Assembly: GCA_900549345.1 (NCBI GenBank)
Contig: UROC01000054.1
Span: 1 to 13,407, forward strand
Source: an uncultured Collinsella sp.
GTDB taxonomy: Bacteria; Actinomycetota; Coriobacteriia; Coriobacteriales; Coriobacteriaceae
Direction: 5' to 3'
Length of the DNA: 13,407 bases
This document shows positions 1-7,334 of this stretch, piece by piece. The notes under the pieces are model-generated. The model worked only from the letters and a program-made list of their open reading frames with translations, was not told where the DNA came from and made no database searches. Positions within the stretch are counted from its first letter, which is position 1, and every line of letters starts with the position of its first letter. The position numbers and the translations under genes are program-made.

Positions 1-1
1 G

Positions 2-610
2 GTGGGACGCAAGATTGGTGCCGACGACTTTGCCGCTTATGTGGACAAGTGGGGCATCGGTCACAGCTCGGGTGTCGATTTTCCGGGAGAGAGCCTGGGC
101 ATCGTCAAGGAGCGTGACCAGTATGACGGCGCCACGCTGGGCTCGATGAGCTTTGGACAGGCGCTGTCTGTCTCGCCGATTGAGATCGCACGCGCCGTGG
201 GCGGCATCGCCAACGGCGGCGTGATGATGACCCCGCACTTCTATAAGTCCAGCAAAGGCGACGAGAAGGACTGGGGCGAAGGTGAGCGCGCGATTTCGGA
301 GGACGCTGCATCGCAGGTGACATCGTGCATGCAGACGGTCGTGTCCGAGGGAACGGGCGTTGGCGGCGCGGTTGACGGCTATGACGTGGCGGGTAAGACC
401 GGTACGGCCGAACGTGCCGACGAGAACGGCGGCTACCTCAAGGAGAATTACATGTCGTCCTTTATGGGCTTTGCACCGGCGCAATCGCCCAAGGTGCTGT
501 GCTATATCACGCTCGACGGAACGCCGAGCGGCTCAGATGCCGCTGCGGTGCCGTTCCAGTCCATTATGGCCAACGCGCTCGATGTGCTGGGTATCCCGCA
601 CACGAGGTAG
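2..610 (+). CDS. ftsI: Class B penicillin-binding protein (FtsI/PBP2 type), C-terminal part, 5' truncated by window
   Basis: This is the C-terminal 202 residues of a septal peptidoglycan DD-transpeptidase, which crosslinks peptide stems on the outer face of the membrane. The third catalytic motif, K-T-G-T-A-E, is visible at fragment residues 132-137. Other family hallmarks are the region W-G-I-G-x-x-S-G-V-D-F-P-G-E near residues 17-30 and G-S-M-S-F-G-Q-A-L-S-V near residues 47-57. The SxxK and SxN motifs and the N-terminal membrane anchor lie upstream of the window, so the first codon here is not the true start. The gene ends about 65 residues after KTG, as expected for FtsI without C-terminal PASTA domains. 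Being upstream of murF in a dcw cluster favours the division enzyme FtsI (PBP3) over an elongation PBP2. The exact subtype is inferred. Confidence 0.93.
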   Translation: MGRKIGADDFAAYVDKWGIGHSSGVDFPGESLGIVKERDQYDGATLGSMSFGQALSVSPIEIARAVGGIANGGVMMTPHFYKSSKGDEKDWGEGERAISEDAASQVTSCMQTVVSEGTGVGGAVDGYDVAGKTGTAERADENGGYLKENYMSSFMGFAPAQSPKVLCYITLDGTPSGSDAAAVPFQSIMANALDVLGIPHTR

Positions 611-738
611 GGGGTTACAATCTTTGGGGCGAGGTTTGTTGTCCCATATGAGGGGTGTTCACATGCCCTGCACCACGCATGCGCGGCGCTGGGATACAAT
701 ACGCCGATAGCATTATTTAGGTTTACAGGGGAGCTGCA
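601..738 (+). promoter_or_regulatory. Possible internal promoter in the ftsI-murF spacer
   Basis: The 128-bp spacer between the ftsI stop and murF is the first real break in a tightly packed cluster. TACAAT at 695-700, within GGGATACAAT, resembles a sigma-70 -10 box and lies 39 bp before the murF start. A second TACAAT sits at 616-621. Neither has a convincing TTGACA-like -35 box 16-18 bp upstream, so this is only a candidate. I see no strong hairpin plus T-run that would end ftsI transcription. The murF ribosome-binding site is the AGGGGAG stretch around 728-734. Confidence 0.25.
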
Positions 739-2163
739 ATGATAGAGATCGCCGTCAACAACCTCGCGGCCGCAACAGGGGCCCGAACCGTGACGGGAGA
801 AGTCGATCGGGTATGCCGCGGGTGCGTTATCGACTCGCGCCAGGTCGAGGAAGGGACGATTTTCGTCTCCTTTCCCGGTGAAAACGTCGACGGCAATGAT
901 TTTGCTTCCCGTGCCGTCCAGTCGGGTGCCGGCGCCGTCGTGATGACGCGTGAGCCCGAGGCCGAGCTGGTCTCGCTGGCGCAGGACAGGGGCTGTGCCA
1001 TCTTGCTGACCGATGATCCCGAGGAGTTTCTGCTGCGTTTGGCGCACGCGTACCGTCTGGAGCTTGGCTGCCTGGTCGTTGGTATTACCGGTTCCATCGG
1101 CAAGACGACGACCAAGGACGTGCTCGCCGCTGTGCTCGCCAAGCGCTATCGTGTCTGGGCCACCAAGGGCAATTTCAATAACCTGATCGGCATGCCGCTC
1201 ACGGTGCTTTCCGCTCCGGCCGATACCGAGGTCCTGGTGCTCGAGATGGGCATGAATCATTTCCACGAGATTGAGCGCCTGTCCCAGTCCGCCAATCCCA
1301 ACCTTGCCATCGTGAGCAAGATCGGCACCTCTCACATCGGCATTTTGGGCAGCCGCGAGAACATCGCCCGCGCTAAGGCCGAGATTGTCCAGGGTATGTG
1401 CGCCGCCGGCGACTTCTTGCCGCTGCTGGTTTTGGGCGGTGAGGACGACTTTACGCCGTTCATTCGCGATACGTTCGCCCAGCCTGCTGGTATCGATGTG
1501 ATGCTGGCCGGCGTCTCGGACGATGATGAGGTCCGTGCCCGCGACGTTCGAGCTGATGACGAGGGCCGTCCGGTCTTTACTCTCGATTTTGGTCAGGGCG
1601 AGACAACCGATACCATGCTTGCCATCCCCGGCGTGCAGTCCGTTCCTAATGCCGTTAAGGCCGCCGCGGTTGCCTATCGCCTGGGCGTGACGCCCGAGCA
1701 GATCGATGCTGCCTTTAGGGGCCTCACGATTACCGGTCATCGCCAAGAGATCAAGCGCGCCAAGAGCGGTGCCCGCGTCATCGACGATTCCTATAACGCC
1801 AGTGCCGAATCCATGGCTGCTGGCCTCGATCTGCTGTGCTCGCTTTCGTGCACGGGGTCTCGCATGGCGATCCTGGGCGAGATGGGCGAGATGGGCGATG
1901 AGGCTCCTCGCATGCATGAGCTCGTGGGCGCTTATGCCGCCGCCAAGAAGCTCGACATGCTGGCGTGTGTGGGTGGTGAGCTGGCCCAGCTTATGGCCGA
2001 TGCCGCGCGTATGATGGGCATGGACGAGGACCGCATCCAGGTGTTCTCCGATTATCAGCAGGTGCTCGACCGCATGGGCGGCGCTCTTGAAAAACATGAT
2101 GTTGTACTGGTCAAGGGTTCCCGCTTTGTTGAGCTCGACCGCTTTGTGGAAGGTGTGTGCTAG
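739..2163 (+). CDS. murF: UDP-N-acetylmuramoyl-tripeptide--D-alanyl-D-alanine ligase MurF
   Basis: MurF is the cytoplasmic ATP-dependent ligase that adds D-Ala-D-Ala to the UDP-MurNAc-tripeptide, giving the pentapeptide used by MraY. The 474-residue product has the three Mur ligase domains. The N-terminal substrate domain carries D-S-R-x-V-x-x-G near residues 32-39 and F-P-G-E-N-x-D-G-x-D-F near 45-55. The central ATPase has the P-loop G-I-T-G-S-I-G-K-T-T-T at 115-125, then N-N-x-x-G-M-P-L-T near 153 and L-E-M-G-M-N. The C-terminal domain has D-D-S-Y-N-A at 349-354. The D-S-Y-N-A motif and the GxxGKTT loop without a MurE-type substrate signature favour MurF over MurE. The ATG at 739 has a purine-rich ribosome-binding site about 5 bp upstream. 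It follows ftsI directly with no murE between. mraY starts 3 bp after its stop. Confidence 0.96.
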   Translation: MIEIAVNNLAAATGARTVTGEVDRVCRGCVIDSRQVEEGTIFVSFPGENVDGNDFASRAVQSGAGAVVMTREPEAELVSLAQDRGCAILLTDDPEEFLLRLAHAYRLELGCLVVGITGSIGKTTTKDVLAAVLAKRYRVWATKGNFNNLIGMPLTVLSAPADTEVLVLEMGMNHFHEIERLSQSANPNLAIVSKIGTSHIGILGSRENIARAKAEIVQGMCAAGDFLPLLVLGGEDDFTPFIRDTFAQPAGIDVMLAGVSDDDEVRARDVRADDEGRPVFTLDFGQGETTDTMLAIPGVQSVPNAVKAAAVAYRLGVTPEQIDAAFRGLTITGHRQEIKRAKSGARVIDDSYNASAESMAAGLDLLCSLSCTGSRMAILGEMGEMGDEAPRMHELVGAYAAAKKLDMLACVGGELAQLMADAARMMGMDEDRIQVFSDYQQVLDRMGGALEKHDVVLVKGSRFVELDRFVEGVC

Positions 2164-2166
2164 CCC

Positions 2167-3186
2167 ATGTTCGGCAATCCCTCGTATCCAACGTATCAGG
2201 CTTTTTTGGGGCTTGGCATCGCCGCCGCCATTGCGCTGCTGCTCATGCCGTGGTGGATCAAGCTGCTCAAGGTTGAGGGTATCGGCCAGCAGGTTCGCGC
2301 CGACGGCCCCAAGCGTCATTTGGTTAAGCAGGGAACGCCCACCATGGGTGGTGTTGTCATCCTCGTCGCGATCTCGCTGACCTGCCTGCTGATGGGCAAG
2401 CTCACCACCGAGCTCGTGCTCGTGCTCCTCGCCACGCTGGCGACCGGCGTGCTGGGCCTGATCGACGACCTGACCTCCGTTACGCATGGTCGCTCGCTCG
2501 GTCTGACGCCTCATGCCAAGATGATCGGCCTAACCATTATCTGTGTCACCTTTACGGTACTTGCCGTCAACTGGTGCGGCGTCGCCCCCGAGATTCGTTT
2601 TCCCGGCGGCCTGACGATTGACCTCGGTGTTCTTTCAACCACCATCTGCGGCCTTTCGTTCCCGTGGCTCTACATTGTCTTTTGCTGGCTGATGATCGCC
2701 GGTCTTTCTAATGCCGTGAACCTGACCGATGGCCTTGACGGTCTTGCTGGCGGCACCTCCATGATTGCCATGCTCGCCATGGCTGCCATGGCGTTTTTGC
2801 ACGGAGACGTGAACCTGTCCATCTTCTGCGCCGCGTGTGCCGGTGCCTGCTTGGGCTTTCTGTGGTTCAACTGCTATCCGGCGAGCATCTTTATGGGCGA
2901 TACCGGCTCGCTTGCCCTGGGCGCTGCGTTTGCCTGCACGTCCATCATGACCAACACCGAGGTCGTCTCCCTCATCATCGGCGGCCTGTTTATCGTTGAG
3001 ACCCTGTCGGTAATGATTCAGGTTGTCTACTTCCACTTTACGCACAAGCGCGTCTTCCTTATGGCGCCCATCCATCATCATTTCGAAAAGAAGGGCTGGG
3101 CCGAGACCAAGGTCGTCATCCGTTTTTGGATTATCGCTGCGGCCTTTGGTGCCGTTGGCCTTGCTTTGTTCTTCCAGTTGGGATAG
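2167..3186 (+). CDS. mraY: Phospho-N-acetylmuramoyl-pentapeptide-transferase MraY
   Basis: MraY is the polytopic membrane enzyme that moves phospho-MurNAc-pentapeptide from UDP to undecaprenyl phosphate, forming lipid I on the inner face of the membrane. The 339-residue protein has many hydrophobic segments, about ten expected for the family. The catalytic signatures are all present: G-T-P-T-M-G-G early in the protein, the Asp pair D100-D101 in L-I-D-D-L-T, N-L-T-D-G-L-D-G-L at 185-193, M-G-D-T-G-S at 243-248, and the P-I-H-H-H-F-E-K box at 301-308. These correspond to the conserved acidic and histidine residues that bind Mg2+ and the nucleotide. Length is typical, slightly under the E. coli protein. 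The start is 3 bp after the murF stop, with a GGAAGG-like site inside the end of murF, so translation is probably coupled. Confidence 0.97.
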   Translation: MFGNPSYPTYQAFLGLGIAAAIALLLMPWWIKLLKVEGIGQQVRADGPKRHLVKQGTPTMGGVVILVAISLTCLLMGKLTTELVLVLLATLATGVLGLIDDLTSVTHGRSLGLTPHAKMIGLTIICVTFTVLAVNWCGVAPEIRFPGGLTIDLGVLSTTICGLSFPWLYIVFCWLMIAGLSNAVNLTDGLDGLAGGTSMIAMLAMAAMAFLHGDVNLSIFCAACAGACLGFLWFNCYPASIFMGDTGSLALGAAFACTSIMTNTEVVSLIIGGLFIVETLSVMIQVVYFHFTHKRVFLMAPIHHHFEKKGWAETKVVIRFWIIAAAFGAVGLALFFQLG

Positions 3187-3195
3187 TGGTCTTTC

Positions 3196-4602
3196 ATGCC
3201 TCTTGCTGATGTCTTTAGCCTGCTCGTTTTGGGTCAGGGCAAATCCGGTCTCGATGTCGCCCGCTGGGCGCTGGCACATCCCGAGCGCGTAAGCGCCGTT
3301 ACCGTGTATGGCGGCGGCACCTCTGAGCCCAATGACGCCACGCGTGCGCTTGAGGCTGCTGGTGCGTCGTTTGTCTATGGGACCGAACAGGTCGAGGGCG
3401 CCTATGACGTATGCGTGACGTGCCCGGGCATCTCGGAGTTCTCGGGCTTCTTTAAGGCCGGGCGCGAGCATGCCGCCCAGATTATGGGTGAGCCCGAGTT
3501 TGCCTATCGCCTGTCGCCCGATAACTGGATTGCCATCACGGGTACCAACGGCAAGACGACCACCACGTCGTTGACTGATTATCTGCTCAAGGCTGCCGGC
3601 GAGGTCAGCGTAGCTGTCGGCAACATCGGCGAGCCGCCGGTCAACGAGATTGACGGCCGAGCCCACAACGAGTGGTTTGTGGCCGAGCTCTCGAGCTACC
3701 AGATTGCTACGACCGCCGAGCTTCATCCTCGCGTGGCGGTGCTGCTCAACATCACTCCCGACCACTTGGGCTGGCATAAGAGCCATAAGAACTATGCGCT
3801 TGCCAAGATCAAACTGTTTGACAATATGGTCGATGACGATCTGGCGGTTGTCGACGTCGAAGACGCCGGCATTCACGAGTTCGATGAGTACATCTACACG
3901 CCGGGTCGTCGCATCTGCAAGGTTGCCTTTGACGAGCCTGAGGGTGAGGATGCCGCCTTTGTACGCGATGGCAAGATGATCGTGCGCCTGAAGGGCGTCG
4001 AGACCCCGCTCATCGCTACATCCGAGCTCAAGATTTCGGGCCATCACAATGTTATCAATGCCCTGTGCGCTGCCACGGCTGCCCTGGCAGTCGGTGCCGA
4101 TGTCGATGGCGTCTGCCGCGGTCTGGCCTCGTTCCAGCCGCTCGAGCACCGCGTGGAGCCGTGTGGCGAGATTGACGGCGTGCGCTACGTCAACGATTCC
4201 AAGGCGACCAACACCGATGCGGTCGAGAAGGCACTGACGGCATTTCCCGATGACGACGTGATCTTGCTGCTCGGCGGCCACGATAAGGGCACGCCGCTCA
4301 CGGACTTCGCGCGCGTTGTTATGGATAACGTACGCTCGGTCGTCTGCTTTGGCGATGCGCGCGAGCGTTTCACCGCCGCTATGGACGAGGCCGATGTCGA
4401 TGGCGATGTGGATATCGCCCAGGCGGATGACCTGCGCGATGCCGTGGACGTCGCCCGTTCGCTGTCGAGCCGTGGCGATGTGATCTTACTTTCTCCTGCC
4501 TGCTCTTCGTTCGATGAGTTCTCGGGCTATGAGGAGCGCGGCCGCGTGTTTAAGGACTATGTGGCCCAGCTTGCCGCTGCGGCGAAATCGCAAATGGAAT
4601 AG
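3196..4602 (+). CDS. murD: UDP-N-acetylmuramoylalanine--D-glutamate ligase MurD
   Basis: MurD is the cytoplasmic ATP-dependent ligase that adds D-glutamate to UDP-MurNAc-L-Ala. The 468-residue protein starts with a Rossmann-like UDP-binding segment (L-V-L-G-Q-G-K-S-G near residues 11-19). The ATP loop is G-T-N-G-K-T-T-T at 116-123. E-L-S-S-Y-Q and N-I-T-P-D-H-L follow. K204 in the A-K-I-K-L segment aligns with the lysine that is carbamylated in Mur ligases. MurD-specific features are N-D-S-K-A-T-N, L-L-G-G-x-D-K-G and the late S-P-A-C-S-S-F-D-E-F box with E-E-R-G. The gene begins 9 bp after mraY. An acidic stretch rich in Asp near residues 390-420 is part of the C-terminal domain and does not look like an insertion. 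Confidence 0.96.
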   Translation: MPLADVFSLLVLGQGKSGLDVARWALAHPERVSAVTVYGGGTSEPNDATRALEAAGASFVYGTEQVEGAYDVCVTCPGISEFSGFFKAGREHAAQIMGEPEFAYRLSPDNWIAITGTNGKTTTTSLTDYLLKAAGEVSVAVGNIGEPPVNEIDGRAHNEWFVAELSSYQIATTAELHPRVAVLLNITPDHLGWHKSHKNYALAKIKLFDNMVDDDLAVVDVEDAGIHEFDEYIYTPGRRICKVAFDEPEGEDAAFVRDGKMIVRLKGVETPLIATSELKISGHHNVINALCAATAALAVGADVDGVCRGLASFQPLEHRVEPCGEIDGVRYVNDSKATNTDAVEKALTAFPDDDVILLLGGHDKGTPLTDFARVVMDNVRSVVCFGDARERFTAAMDEADVDGDVDIAQADDLRDAVDVARSLSSRGDVILLSPACSSFDEFSGYEERGRVFKDYVAQLAAAAKSQME

Positions 4603-4605
4603 GGG
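4601..4605 (+). promoter_or_regulatory. Ribosome-binding site deciding the ftsW GTG start
   Basis: AGGGG overlaps the last bases of the murD stop codon and lies 6 bp before GTG at 4612. This spacing supports the GTG start over TTG at 4606 and ATG at 4639. Confidence 0.55.
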
Positions 4606-4611
4606 TTGCCG

Positions 4612-6132
4612 GTGAGAGAGGAGAGCCCCCGACAAGGTATGAGGAGGCCCGACTCGGACCGTGCTTCCTCGCGGCGCAGCACACCGCGTTCCGGTCGCGG
4701 CGGGCAGACGTTTAGCGAACGCTATATTGCCGGCGTTCCCGCCCGTATCATGCGCCCCCGTTTGATATTCATGGCCTGCCTGTTTACCTTGGTGTGCTTT
4801 GGCCTGCTGATGGTGTACTCGGCGTCTTCGGTCGAGGCGCTGCACGAGAATGGCTCGGCGACGTTTTTTCTGTTTCGACAAGCCGCGTTTGCCGGAGTTG
4901 GCGTGCTGGCTATGGTTGCCATCGTGCGCATCTTGCCGGACAGTTGGTTTGGGGAAGACGTGCTCAGGATCTTCCTCATCGGCATGATGGGGCTACTGCT
5001 TCTGGTGTTCTTGGTGGGCAGCGGCAGCCGTGGCGCCACGCGCTGGCTCAACATCGCCGGTATTCAGTTCCAGCCTTCCGAGTTTTTAAAGCCATTTGCC
5101 ATTGCGTATTCGGCCATCATGCTTGATCGTTTCTTTTCGCCCGGTGGCAACATCAACGAATTCCTTCGCAAGATGGGCATCTACTTGGGCATTTCGCTCT
5201 TTCTGATCTTTATCCAGCCCGATTTCGGTACTGTCCTGATCATCCTGTTGACCCTCATGTGCATGGCGTTGTTTGCGGGTCTCGACCCCAGATTTATCAT
5301 CGGCGTGCTAATCTTCGGCATTCTCGTGATCGTGATTGCGCTTGTTGCAGAGCCGTACCGTATGGTGCGTATTCAGGTTGCCTTGAACCCTTGGGCCGAC
5401 GAGTATGGTGACGGCTATCAGGCCACGCTTGCCATCATGGCCTTTGCCTCGGGCGGTCTGTTCGGCCGTGGCATCGGCAACTCAACCATGAAGTACTCGT
5501 ATCTGCCCGAGGCGCACAATGACTACATCCTGGCCATCATTGGCGAGGAAGTCGGTTTTGTCGGAACCGTGCTGTTCTTCTTGGTGTTTGCGATGCTGAT
5601 CTATTCGGCGTTTCGCATTGCCGAGCAGGCGACCGATCGTCGGGGCGCGCTTATGGCGTCTGGCTCCGCGGTCATTCTCGCGGTGCAGTTTTTGATTAAC
5701 GCGTTGGGCATCCTCAACGTGTTTCCCATGACGGGCAAACCGTTGCCGTTTATTAGCTACGGCGGTTCGTCGATTATTGTGTCGCTTATGCTCGCCGGTC
5801 TGATCCTGCGCGTTTCGTACGAGAGCGCCCGTCGCGATGAGTACGACCGTCGCCGCGAGAGCTTTGCCGTTATGGATGAGAGTACCGCCGGCGTAGCCCA
5901 TGTGCGCGGTGAACGACCTTCGCGTAGCGGCTTTACCGTTCTGGATGGTTCTGCATCCGAGCCGGCAGCTCGTCCACGCCCGCGAATGGCTCCGCAAGGT
6001 CGTCCGCAGCGCCCCAGCCCTCGCAACGCGGGCGGCGGATATAATCGAATCGATTTGAACTCGGACCCGTCGGCGCGTCTGCGTACCGACGACCAGGGAC
6101 CGCGTGTACGAAGGGACTACCATGACCGATAA
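4612..6132 (+). CDS. ftsW: Septal peptidoglycan glycosyltransferase FtsW (SEDS family)
   Basis: FtsW is the multi-pass membrane glycosyltransferase that polymerises lipid II at the septum together with FtsI. Family motifs include Q-P-S-E-F-L-K at 154-160, P-E-A-H-N-D-Y with the putative catalytic Asp at D304, I-I-G-E-E just after it, and the signature G-K-P-L-P-F-I-S-Y-G-G-S-S at 375-387. About ten membrane segments lie between residues 50 and 400. I chose GTG at 4612 because AGGGG at 4601-4605 sits 6 bp upstream. TTG at 4606 would overlap that site, and ATG at 4639 has no good site. The protein then has 506 residues. It carries a basic N-terminal extension of about 45 residues and a roughly 100-residue Arg/Pro-rich cytoplasmic tail. 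The FtsW rather than RodA call rests on position in the cluster. The gene overlaps murG by 11 bp. Confidence 0.94.
   Translation: MREESPRQGMRRPDSDRASSRRSTPRSGRGGQTFSERYIAGVPARIMRPRLIFMACLFTLVCFGLLMVYSASSVEALHENGSATFFLFRQAAFAGVGVLAMVAIVRILPDSWFGEDVLRIFLIGMMGLLLLVFLVGSGSRGATRWLNIAGIQFQPSEFLKPFAIAYSAIMLDRFFSPGGNINEFLRKMGIYLGISLFLIFIQPDFGTVLIILLTLMCMALFAGLDPRFIIGVLIFGILVIVIALVAEPYRMVRIQVALNPWADEYGDGYQATLAIMAFASGGLFGRGIGNSTMKYSYLPEAHNDYILAIIGEEVGFVGTVLFFLVFAMLIYSAFRIAEQATDRRGALMASGSAVILAVQFLINALGILNVFPMTGKPLPFISYGGSSIIVSLMLAGLILRVSYESARRDEYDRRRESFAVMDESTAGVAHVRGERPSRSGFTVLDGSASEPAARPRPRMAPQGRPQRPSPRNAGGGYNRIDLNSDPSARLRTDDQGPRVRRDYHDR
6110..6115 (+). promoter_or_regulatory. Ribosome-binding site deciding the murG start
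   Basis: GAAGGG lies inside the end of ftsW, 6 bp before ATG at 6122. It supports that codon over GTG at 6104, which lies upstream of the site itself. Confidence 0.6.
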
Positions 6133-7237
6133 AATGACCGTTGCTATTGCAGCCGGCGGCACGGCAGGACACATCAACCCCGCGCTCGCCTTGGCCGAAG
6201 AACTGCGTGACCGTGGCCACCACGTTGTGTTCGTGGGTCAGTCGCGCAAGCTCGAGGGTCGTCTGGTCCCCGAGGCTGGGTTTGATTTTGTGCCCATTAC
6301 GGTCACGGGCTTCGACCGCTCCCGTCCTTGGACGGCGCTGACCTCGCTGTGGCGTGTCAACAAGGCCAAACGTGCGCTCGCCAGTCATTTCTCAAAGGTC
6401 GGCAAGCCCGATGCCGCCATTGGTTTTGGTGCCTATGTCGAGGTTCCGCTGCTGGGGTGGTGCAAGGGCGCGGGCGTTCCGTATCTGCTGCATGAGCAGA
6501 ACTCTGTTCCGGGCCTGGCCAACAAGATGATGAACTCCCACGCCGCCCGCGTGTGCATCTCGGTGCCGGCAGCGCGTTCGGTCTTTGAGCGCGAAGGTGA
6601 CCCTGGCCACGTGCTCATGACCGGCAACCCCGTACGTCGCTCGGTAATCGAGGGCGATCGCGCTCGCGGCCGCAAGGCACTTGGCGTTCCCGAGGACGCT
6701 ACGCTGTTGCTCGTCTTTGGCGGTTCACTTGGCGCCCAGCACCTCAACGAGCGCGTGGCTTCGCTCAAAAACGAGCTGCTTTCGCGCAAGAACCTCTATG
6801 TGTTGCATTCGACGGGTGCCGACGGCTTTGAGGAGACCGAGCGCGCTTTGGCGCTGACGCCCGAGGAGGCGAAGCGTTACCGCGTCCAGCCTTACATCGA
6901 CAACATGGGCGATATGCTGGCTGCTGCCGATTTGGTGCTCTCGCGTTCGGGTGCATCGAGCGTGGCCGAGATTGCTGCGCTCGCCGTGCCCTCGGTGCTC
7001 GTGCCGTATCCGCATGCGACGGCCGACCACCAAACCACCAATGCCCGTTATCTGGTCGACGCCGGGGCCGGTGTGCTCTGCGCCGATGCCGATATCGACG
7101 GTTCTGCCTTTGCCGATGAACTGCTGCACCTGGTCGATGACGCGGCGGCGCGCGACGCCATGCGTCAGGCGGCGCGTGGTCTGGCTCAGGATAGGGCCGC
7201 CGCTCTTCTGGCCGATGCGGTAGAGGGTTTGCGTTAG
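6122..7237 (+). CDS. murG: UDP-N-acetylglucosamine--lipid I GlcNAc transferase MurG
   Basis: MurG is the GT-B glycosyltransferase on the inner membrane face that adds GlcNAc to lipid I, making lipid II. With the ATG at 6122 the product has 371 residues. The N-terminal glycine-rich loop A-G-G-T-A-G-H-I-N-P is at 11-20. H-E-Q-N-S-V-P-G begins at 124. T-G-N-P-V-R and the second glycine-rich loop G-G-S-L-G-A-Q (from residue 200) follow. The C-terminal UDP-GlcNAc region is R-S-G-A-S-S-V-A-E-I, then P-Y-P-H-A-T-A-D-H-Q-x-x-N-A. GAAGGG at 6110-6115 lies 6 bp before this ATG, which favours it over the upstream GTG at 6104. The start overlaps the ftsW end by 11 bp, suggesting translational coupling. 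It is the last gene of the first tightly packed block. Confidence 0.96.
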   Translation: MTDKMTVAIAAGGTAGHINPALALAEELRDRGHHVVFVGQSRKLEGRLVPEAGFDFVPITVTGFDRSRPWTALTSLWRVNKAKRALASHFSKVGKPDAAIGFGAYVEVPLLGWCKGAGVPYLLHEQNSVPGLANKMMNSHAARVCISVPAARSVFEREGDPGHVLMTGNPVRRSVIEGDRARGRKALGVPEDATLLLVFGGSLGAQHLNERVASLKNELLSRKNLYVLHSTGADGFEETERALALTPEEAKRYRVQPYIDNMGDMLAAADLVLSRSGASSVAEIAALAVPSVLVPYPHATADHQTTNARYLVDAGAGVLCADADIDGSAFADELLHLVDDAAARDAMRQAARGLAQDRAAALLADAVEGLR

Positions 7238-7317
7238 TTAGACGGGATATCGTCGGTCGCCCTCGCGCTGATGCGGTAGGTGCGGTACAGTTAACGGGTT
7301 ACAGGCAGTGTTTACGC

Positions 7318-7323
7318 AAGGAG
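7318..7323 (+). promoter_or_regulatory. Ribosome-binding site deciding the murC start
   Basis: AAGGAG is 11 bp before ATG at 7335, a rather long but usable spacing. It lies downstream of the alternative GTG at 7308, so that GTG would not use it. The rest of the 97-bp murG-murC gap (7238-7334) holds a GCGGTA repeat (7273-7278 and 7282-7287) but no convincing promoter or terminator. Confidence 0.6.
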
Positions 7324-7334
7324 TACACGAGCAC

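Noticed and set aside
502..2514. Very long open frame on the - strand across murF and mraY
   Set aside because: It lies antisense to two genes with intact family motifs. Its translation is rich in His, Gly, Asp and Arg with no recognisable domain. Such frames are expected opposite GC-rich genes.
2635..4281. Long - strand open frame opposite mraY and murD
   Set aside because: Same antisense shadow effect; composition is atypical and there is no plausible start context or domain.
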